Positions 45,505-51,422 of a stretch of 64,000 nt of DNA are shown here, piece after piece; the stretch's first letter is position 1; each line of letters begins with the position of its first letter. Under the pieces are notes generated by a model, which was not told where the DNA came from, ran no database searches, and saw only the letters and a list, made by a program, of their open reading frames with translations. The DNA is from an uncultured Prevotella sp. (lineage in GTDB: Bacteria > Bacteroidota > Bacteroidia > Bacteroidales > Bacteroidaceae): assembly GCA_946186115.1 (NCBI GenBank), contig CAMHLV010000005.1, forward strand, positions 1 through 64,000. Reading direction: 5' to 3'. Made by a program: the position numbers and the translations under genes.

Positions 45505-46944
45505 TTACTTCTCTACTTTGTTCCTATGCTGATAATCGTGATAGTAGCCTACTTCCACGTTCTCAAGTACGGCGATAGCGTCGTCGGTGAGGGCTGCTAA
45601 TGAGAAGTATTTCGTGAGCAGGTACGAAGCCACGCCAAACTTGTCAAGGCCCATCAGACGAGCTGACAGCGACGGAGCAATCTCACCGGGGATACCACTC
45701 TGATGGAGTCCTACTACACCCTGGTTCTGTTCGCCGGTACGCACGAGGATAATCTTCGTCGTGCCTACGCCGCGACCTGTCAGGTACTGGCCTTCCACCT
45801 CTACCTTATCCGATGGAATCAGGGGCACGCCGCGCCACAGTACAACTTTCGTGCCGAAGAGGTCGGTGGTCACAGGAGGCACACCGCGCCATGTGCACTC
45901 ACGCTCGAAGGCGGCGATGGCACGGGGATTGGCCACGAAGAATGCCGGCTCCTTCCATACCAGCGACAGCAATTCATCGAGATCGTCGGGTGTCGGCGAG
46001 CCATAGCGTGCCGAGATGCGATATGCGGGGTTGGCAGCAGCCAGCAGACCGAACTTCTTATTGTTTATCAGTTCCCACTCCTGGCGCTCCTTGATGCTCT
46101 CTATCGACAGGCGCAGCTGCTCTTCCAGCTGGTTATAGGGGTTATTATAGAGGTCGCTGACGCGGGTGTGCACACGGACAACCGTCTGCAGGGTGTTGAG
46201 CGAGTATTCTGTGGGATTCTCCTCGTAGTCGATGTATGTCTCAGGAATGATGTTATCCTCCTCGTGGCCGCTTACCAGGTCGATGTGCTTCTCGCCATTG
46301 TCGTTGACCGAGGCCTTCAGGCGCAGTTGCTTGTCAACGGCCTTATTAAAGGTCTCGCGGAAGTCGGGCACTTCTTTAATGAACTTCACCAGTTCCTTCA
46401 GCTTCAGGCCGAGGAACACTGTGGGAGTGATAGCACGGACGCTAACCGTTGACTCCTGCTCGTCCAGCAGGTCGGCCTCGCCAAAATACTCACCGTCGCC
46501 CAAGAGAGCAATCCGTAGTTCCTCGCCATGTGAGCCACGGCTGATAACCTCTGCCTGACCGGAAGCAACTATAAAGAAGCGCTGCTTGTCTTTGCCCTCC
46601 TCAACGAAGAGTTTGTCAACATCCACTTCCTGTGTCTCAAACGAGCTAACCAGTCGGTTCAGAATCTCGTCGTCAAACTCAGAGAACAGAGGGATGGCCT
46701 TGAGGTTCTTGGCTGTGAACGAGGGCTTTCCATCTACGTATTGTATCGGCAGACGGTCGTTCTTGCGTAGTTCAACTTTAGTACGATTAACGCGGAATGT
46801 ACCGCCACTAACCTGTACCCAAGGGAGCAACTTGAGGAGTAATCTCGGAGTGATTGAGCCCATCTGTGGGGCGGTCTTGGTGGTGGTCGCCAGTCTTCTG
46901 GCGGTAGCAGTGGTCACACTGCGCTGAAGATTAGAATCTGCCAT
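45505..46944 (-). CDS. Family 2 encapsulin shell protein with internal cyclic-nucleotide-binding-like domain (family 2B architecture)
   Basis: N-arm TATARRLATTTKTAPQMGSITPRLLLKLLPWVQVSGGTFRVNR. cNMP-like domain IPLFSEFDDEILNRLVSSF...GDGEYFGEADLLDEQESTVSVRA. HK97-type region KFGLLAAANPAYRISARYGSPTPDDLDELLSLVWKEPAFFVANPRAIAAFERECTWRGVPP. Confidence 0.88.
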   Translation of the reverse strand: MADSNLQRSVTTATARRLATTTKTAPQMGSITPRLLLKLLPWVQVSGGTFRVNRTKVELRKNDRLPIQYVDGKPSFTAKNLKAIPLFSEFDDEILNRLVSSFETQEVDVDKLFVEEGKDKQRFFIVASGQAEVISRGSHGEELRIALLGDGEYFGEADLLDEQESTVSVRAITPTVFLGLKLKELVKFIKEVPDFRETFNKAVDKQLRLKASVNDNGEKHIDLVSGHEEDNIIPETYIDYEENPTEYSLNTLQTVVRVHTRVSDLYNNPYNQLEEQLRLSIESIKERQEWELINNKKFGLLAAANPAYRISARYGSPTPDDLDELLSLVWKEPAFFVANPRAIAAFERECTWRGVPPVTTDLFGTKVVLWRGVPLIPSDKVEVEGQYLTGRGVGTTKIILVRTGEQNQGVVGLHQSGIPGEIAPSLSARLMGLDKFGVASYLLTKYFSLAALTDDAIAVLENVEVGYYHDYQHRNKVEK

Positions 46945-46995
46945 AATGATTTACAATTTTACAATTTACTATTTACTATTTATTTTCTCATTTAA

Positions 46996-47217
46996 CTATT
47001 TCTTAATTGTCACGCGATGCGTGGTGCCTTCTACGTGCTCGACGGAGATAACGTTGTAACCCTGTTCCTTTGCGTTGCGGGGAACGTTGTCGAGAGGTTC
47101 GCCCTCGGCGAGGAGCACTTCCAGAATGTCGCCTTCGTTGAGTTTCGAAAGTTCAATCTTCGTCTTTACGAAAGTCATCGGGCAATGCTCTTTCGTAATG
47201 TCTAAAACCTTTTTCAT
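46996..47217 (-). CDS. TusA/SirA-like sulfur carrier
   Basis: MKKVLDITKEHCPMTFVKTKIELSKLNEGDILEVLLAEGEPLDNVPRNAKEQGYNV; Cys13 followed by PM. Confidence 0.87.
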   Translation of the reverse strand: MKKVLDITKEHCPMTFVKTKIELSKLNEGDILEVLLAEGEPLDNVPRNAKEQGYNVISVEHVEGTTHRVTIKK

Positions 47218-47220
47218 TTA

Positions 47221-47350
47221 CAATTTACTAATTTACGATTTACTATTTATTTACAATTTGGTTGATTTGGCGATTTAACCTCTGGAAAGAAATAACTAAA
47301 AACTTGAAATAGTCAATCAATCGTAAATAGTAAATCGTCAAATCGTAAAT
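47221..47350. repeat. AT-rich intergenic repeat (ATTTACGATTTACTATTTA family)
   Basis: Repeated TTTACaATTTACTAaTTTACGATTTACTATTTA and its inverse; a related stretch lies at 46948-46990. Confidence 0.55.
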
Positions 47351-47351
47351 A

Positions 47352-47831
47352 TCAGATAAACAATGTTTGTCCGCCTTCGCTCAAGTTGAGGAACGATGCC
47401 ACACCAAGAACGTCCTTTACCTCGGGAATAAAATCTTCCCTCTTGAGTCCCAGTACGTGCATCGCCATCTCACAAGCATAGAGATTTATGCCCAGGGCCT
47501 TGGCGGCCTCAACCAGTTCCTCCAGCGTAGCCACGTTGTTCTTCCTCATAAGGTATCGGAACAACTTGGGGCCTATACCGAAGAAATTAAAACGCGAGGT
47601 GGGTGTCACTTTCAGTCCGCCCATCATGAATCCGAAGATCTTGGTGAGCCAGTTGCCGCCCGTGAACGAGCGCCCCTGCTTTTTCTTGATAGCATCCAGT
47701 CCCCAGAAGGTAAAGAAGATGTTTACCTCATAGCCTACTGCTGCCGCGCCCGTACCTAATGTAAATACTGCCGTCAGCTTGTCGAAATCGCCACTAAAGG
47801 CGATGATACTTAATTTCTTTTGTTCTGCCAT
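47352..47831 (-). CDS. DsrE/DsrF/DrsH-like (DsrE2) sulfur-relay protein
   Basis: IIAFSGDFDKLTAVFTLGTGAAAVGYEVNIFFTFWGLDAI...GINLYACEMAMHVLGL. Confidence 0.87.
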   Translation of the reverse strand: MAEQKKLSIIAFSGDFDKLTAVFTLGTGAAAVGYEVNIFFTFWGLDAIKKKQGRSFTGGNWLTKIFGFMMGGLKVTPTSRFNFFGIGPKLFRYLMRKNNVATLEELVEAAKALGINLYACEMAMHVLGLKREDFIPEVKDVLGVASFLNLSEGGQTLFI

Positions 47832-47857
47832 AATTTTGTCGGTTATAAATCTGGGTG

Positions 47858-47889
47858 CAAAATTAGGGGGTTTTCACGACATAGACAAT
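47858..47889 (-). promoter_or_regulatory. Promoter of dsrE2-tusA-encapsulin-sufS-metY (ATTG-N20-TAATTTTG)
   Basis: Minus-strand reading: ATTGTCTATGTCGTGAAAACCCCCTAATTTTGCA. Confidence 0.65.
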
Positions 47890-47908
47890 CGCCTGTTTAT
47901 GGCATTTT

Positions 47909-47930
47909 GCATACCCATGACATGGTATGC
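47909..47930. promoter_or_regulatory. Dyad operator GCATACC-N8-GGTATGC centred between the divergent sulfur promoters
   Basis: Perfect 7-bp arms; centre 47919.5 lies 54.5 nt from the first base of both -7 boxes (47865 and 47974). Confidence 0.65.
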
Positions 47931-47949
47931 CATTTACCCTATATGAGGG

Positions 47950-47981
47950 ATTGCGCCACATCAGGAAACTCCGTACCTTTG
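47950..47981 (+). promoter_or_regulatory. Promoter of the sulfur-carrier/E1/JAMM operon (ATTG-N20-TACCTTTG)
   Basis: ATTG 47950-47953 and TACCTTTG 47974-47981. Confidence 0.65.
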
Positions 47982-48004
47982 CAGCGTGATTTGATCACAC
48001 AGCG

Positions 48005-48064
48005 AAGTCAGGCGGCGCCTCGGCAAAGAGAAAGCTCTCTGCGCTCGGCTTGCACTGACTTTTT
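48005..48064 (+). terminator. Leader hairpin followed by T-tract (possible attenuator or dispersed UTR repeat)
   Basis: AAGTCAG...CTGACTT closing stem, inner stem GCAAAGAG/CTCTCTGC, then TTTTT, all before ATG 48097. Confidence 0.45.
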
Positions 48065-48096
48065 CACCCGAAATCATTTTTTAAACCGACAGAATT

Positions 48097-48309
48097 ATGG
48101 CAAAGATTTATGTAAATGGAGACGCGCAGGAAGTTACTCTGCCTCTCAACATTAGTGAACTCATCAAGAATTTATTAGTTGAAAACCCCGAGATGGTCTC
48201 AGTCCAGGTGAACGAGGAGTTTGCCGAGCGTGACGACTGGGACAACATCCAGATTCAGGAAGGCGACAATGTGGACTTCCTCTATTTCATGGGTGGCGGA
48301 AGTCTTTAG
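48097..48309 (+). CDS. ThiS/MoaD-like sulfur carrier protein with blocked C-terminus (-GGGSL)
   Basis: 70 aa MAKIYVNGDAQEVTLPLNISELIKNLL...IQEGDNVDFLYFMGGGSL; ubiquitin-like carrier size and GG tail. Confidence 0.85.
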   Translation: MAKIYVNGDAQEVTLPLNISELIKNLLVENPEMVSVQVNEEFAERDDWDNIQIQEGDNVDFLYFMGGGSL

Positions 48310-48353
48310 TGAAAAGTGAATAGTGAAAAGTGTAAAATTTGCTACCGCTTAAA
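48307..48353 (+). repeat. GTGAAAAGTGAATAGTGAAAAGTG...AATTTGCTACCGCTT repeat (intergenic copy)
   Basis: Nearly identical to the in-frame argS copy at 24798-24845. Confidence 0.8.
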
Positions 48354-48363
48354 GTAAAGAGTT

Positions 48364-49170
48364 ATGATAGATTTTTCTGAAGAACAGATACAGCGATACT
48401 CTCGCCACATACTGCTTAAGGATGTGGGTGTAGAAGGTCAAGAGAAGATAATGAACGCACGCGTGCTAGTGGTGGGAGCCGGTGGACTGGGAGCCCCCGT
48501 GAGTCTCTATCTTGCTGCAGCAGGAATTGGACGCATCGGTATCATTGATGCCGACGTAGTAGATTTGTCAAACTTGCAGCGCCAGGTAATCCACTTTACT
48601 AAGGATGTTGGAGTGCCAAAGGTAGAGAGTGCCAAGGAAAAGATTCTGGCCATCAACCCCGATGTAAAGGTTGACACCTACTATAAATTCCTTGATTCAT
48701 CCAACGCACTCGACATTATCAGTGAGTACGACTTCATTGTTGACGGTACCGACAATTTCCCAGTGAAGTTCCTCATCAACGATGCCTGCGTCATGGCTGG
48801 CAAGCCCTTCTCTCATGGAGGCATCCTGCGATTCAACGGCCAGACCTTCACACACCTGCCTGGCACGGCATGCTACCGCTGCATGTTCAAGGAGCCACCT
48901 CCCGTTGGAGCCGTCCCCACTTGTTCGCAAGCAGGAGTGCTGGGTGCTATTGCCGGCATGCTGGGTACTATCCAGGCTGCTGAAACGCTGAAATACTTTA
49001 CCGGTATAGGTGAGTTGCTTACCAACCGCCTGCTGACATTCGATGCCAAGACCATGCAGTTCCGCACTGTACCTGTAAGACACCGCGACAACTGTGCCAT
49101 CTGTGGCGAGCATCCCACCATCGATCATCTCATCGACTACGAGCAAGCCGCTTGCGACTTGAAACATTAA
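48364..49170 (+). CDS. HesA/MoeB/ThiF family E1-like adenylyltransferase
   Basis: RYSRHILLKDVGVEGQEKI, VVGAGGLGAPVSLYLAAAGIGRIGIID, CYRC...CAIC zinc motif. Confidence 0.93.
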   Translation: MIDFSEEQIQRYSRHILLKDVGVEGQEKIMNARVLVVGAGGLGAPVSLYLAAAGIGRIGIIDADVVDLSNLQRQVIHFTKDVGVPKVESAKEKILAINPDVKVDTYYKFLDSSNALDIISEYDFIVDGTDNFPVKFLINDACVMAGKPFSHGGILRFNGQTFTHLPGTACYRCMFKEPPPVGAVPTCSQAGVLGAIAGMLGTIQAAETLKYFTGIGELLTNRLLTFDAKTMQFRTVPVRHRDNCAICGEHPTIDHLIDYEQAACDLKH

Positions 49171-49194
49171 ACAATAAACAATAATCAATTAGCA

Positions 49195-49617
49195 TTGAGA
49201 ATGATAATTCCACAGAACATCATAGATGAATTGATTGAGCAGGCAGAAAAGGATGCACCCAACGAGTCGTGCGGCTATCTCTTGGGCATACTCTCCCCCT
49301 CAACGGGGGGAGACGGAGGGAGTCTCGTGACGGAGAACTACTGGATGGAGAACATCGACCACTCACCCGAGCATTTCTCGTTTGCGCCAAAAGATCAGTT
49401 TGCCGCTCTGAAATATGCCCGTAGCAAAGGTCTGAAGATACTGGCCAACTGGCACAGTCATCCAGCCTCGCCCTCACGCCCCTCGCAGGAAGACCTGCGC
49501 CTGGCCAACGACCCCACCATCCGCTATGCCATCCTCTCGCTGCTTGACGGACAACCGAAGCTTAACTCCTTCAAGATACTGAACGGCGAGGTGGTGGATA
49601 AGCAGACACACCTATAA
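49195..49617 (+). CDS. JAMM/MPN+ (M67 family) metalloprotease
   Basis: ESCGYLLG and HSHPASPSRPSQEDL (H-x-H...S..D JAMM signature). Confidence 0.9.
   Translation: MRMIIPQNIIDELIEQAEKDAPNESCGYLLGILSPSTGGDGGSLVTENYWMENIDHSPEHFSFAPKDQFAALKYARSKGLKILANWHSHPASPSRPSQEDLRLANDPTIRYAILSLLDGQPKLNSFKILNGEVVDKQTHL
49292..49325. repeat. GC-rich palindromic repeat inserted in frame in the JAMM protease
   Basis: tctccccctcaacggggggagacggagggagtct encodes LSPSTGGDGGSL next to the ESCGYLLG motif. Confidence 0.75.
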
Positions 49618-49628
49618 ACCGGTTTGCC

Positions 49629-49690
49629 GCGATGCGTCGGCTCGATACATTTGTCGGTTAAAGTTTCGAGTACGATGCATCGCTTTTTTC
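49629..49690 (+). terminator. Rho-independent-like terminator after the carrier/E1/JAMM operon
   Basis: gcgatgcgtcg...cgatgcatcgc arms (49629-49639 and 49673-49683) followed by TTTTTT. Confidence 0.6.
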
Positions 49691-49758
49691 TTAAAGTTTC
49701 CGATATTTGAAAATTATTCGCTATCTTTGCACACGCAATATCGGAAATTATAAAGCTC

Positions 49759-50583
49759 ATGGCAATAGAACAAGCAATATTCCGCAGGGCGGAACTCCTG
49801 TTGGGCGATGAGGCGATGAGCCGCATTGGTGAGAAGCGCGTGATCATCTTCGGTGTGGGCGGCGTAGGCTCTTGGTGTGCTGAGAGTTTGGTGCGTAGCG
49901 GCATTAGGGAGCTGACGATTGTAGACTCCGACCGTGTGTGCATCACCAATATCAACCGCCAGCTGATGGCGACAACGAAGACCGTGGGGCAAGTAAAGGT
50001 CGATGCCTTGAAAGAGCGTCTGCTTAGCATTAACCCCTCAGCAAATATTAACGCCCTGCAGCAGATTTTCACGGCAGAGACGGCGGAGAGTTTCGAACTA
50101 GACACCTACGACTATATCATCGATGCCATCGACTCGCTGAAGGACAAAGCGCTGCTCATCCTCATGGCCACGAGCCTTCCCTCCAAGGGGGGGGACAAGG
50201 GGGCTGGCCCGAAGTTCTTCTCGTCGATGGGTGCTGCACTGAAGCTCGACCCTACGCGCATCAAAACGGCTGAGTTCTGGAAAGTGAAGGGCGACCCTCT
50301 GGCTCGCGCCCTCCGCAACCGCTTCAAGCGCGACAAGGTATTTCCCAAGCGCAAGTTCCAGTGTGTCTATTCTGATGAATTATTGGAGAATAAAGGTCAC
50401 AACGCCACATGCGGCACGGAACAATGTATGTGTCCCAAAGCCAAGAGCGGTCCTGGCGATCCCAACCTGCTGAACCACGAGTGGTGCTCGTCGAAAGCCC
50501 AAATCAACGGCACCCTGTCGCATATTACCGCCATCTTCGGCTTTATGTTGGCTGGCCTCATCATTCAGGATGCCATTAGCTAA
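49759..50583 (+). CDS. tcdA: tRNA threonylcarbamoyladenosine dehydratase
   Basis: RAELLLGDEAMSRIGEKRVIIFGVGGVGSWCAESLVRSGI, SSMGAALKLDPTRI. Confidence 0.88.
   Translation: MAIEQAIFRRAELLLGDEAMSRIGEKRVIIFGVGGVGSWCAESLVRSGIRELTIVDSDRVCITNINRQLMATTKTVGQVKVDALKERLLSINPSANINALQQIFTAETAESFELDTYDYIIDAIDSLKDKALLILMATSLPSKGGDKGAGPKFFSSMGAALKLDPTRIKTAEFWKVKGDPLARALRNRFKRDKVFPKRKFQCVYSDELLENKGHNATCGTEQCMCPKAKSGPGDPNLLNHEWCSSKAQINGTLSHITAIFGFMLAGLIIQDAIS
50174..50209. repeat. GC-rich palindromic repeat inserted in frame in tcdA
   Basis: agccttccctccaaggggggggacaagggggctgg encodes SLPSKGGDKGAG. Confidence 0.75.
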
Positions 50584-51215
50584 AAAATAGGTCGGCAGCG
50601 CAAGCTGTCCATTGTTTTCTGCAGTTCATTCAGGAAACGGCAGGCGTGGGCGCCGTCCATCTGGGCGTGATGGAACTGAAGGCTGATGGGCAGCGTGGTT
50701 TTGAACAGTCTCTTGCGGTATCTTCCCCAAGCGAGGAATGGATTGTTCCAGATGCCGTTATACTGGTTGACGATGCAGTCCAGCTCAGTCTGCGGCAATG
50801 CTGAGGTTCCCACAATCATGTAGTCCTCCAGCGACGAGTTCTTGCATGCTTTCGCGGTTTGGTCGGTTATCGCAAGATAGTCTGCATTGAACTGACTGAT
50901 GTCATCGGAGAACGGTATGTCGCACATGTTGATACCATCCTTCACATTCTGTACCACGACATTGATGGCCAGCCGGTCGTATTGGTACATTTTATCTTTC
51001 TCCGGCAAGACGAAGAACTCCTCAATGTTACTGGCTGCCTTGCCAATACACCAGCACATCAGCATGTTGAATCGCAAGCCCGTCTTCCGGCTCACCTTCC
51101 GCAACCGGCGGACGTCAATGGTCTTCGTCAGCGTCACCATCGGTACGGGAGACGACATCCACATGCTGAATGCTTCTGCCCGTTTACTGTCTTGAGGGCG
51201 TATCTCTCTCTTCAT
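50580..51215 (-). CDS. Chloramphenicol-acetyltransferase-like (CAT family) protein
   Basis: ATG at 51215 gives MKREIRPQDSKRAEAFSMW...; C-terminal QFHHAQMDGAHACRFLNELQ matches the CAT HHxxxDG motif. The upstream ORF extension is intergenic. Confidence 0.82.
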   Translation of the reverse strand: MKREIRPQDSKRAEAFSMWMSSPVPMVTLTKTIDVRRLRKVSRKTGLRFNMLMCWCIGKAASNIEEFFVLPEKDKMYQYDRLAINVVVQNVKDGINMCDIPFSDDISQFNADYLAITDQTAKACKNSSLEDYMIVGTSALPQTELDCIVNQYNGIWNNPFLAWGRYRKRLFKTTLPISLQFHHAQMDGAHACRFLNELQKTMDSLRCRPIF

Positions 51216-51307
51216 CTTCACTGGGTTTGAATGATTCGTGTACAAAGGTACGAAATAAATTGAGAATTGAGAATTGATAATTGAAAATTTGGCACTGTTA
51301 AGGCGAA

Positions 51308-51325
51308 ATACTAAACGTTTGGTAT
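51308..51325. promoter_or_regulatory. Dyad operator ATACT-N8-GGTAT upstream of the TonB receptor
   Basis: Centre 51316.5 lies 54.5 nt from the -7 box first base (51371), the same geometry as 47909-47930. Confidence 0.5.
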
Positions 51326-51346
51326 GTAATATGACGCAAAAAGGCG

Positions 51347-51378
51347 ATTGCCGGTATATGGAAATCGCCGTACCTTTG
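51347..51378 (+). promoter_or_regulatory. TonB-receptor promoter (ATTG-N20-TACCTTTG)
   Basis: ATTG 51347-51350 and TACCTTTG 51371-51378. Confidence 0.6.
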
Positions 51379-51422
51379 CAGCGGGTAAAGACATACCCTG
51401 TTACACGGATTAAACGAAGAAT

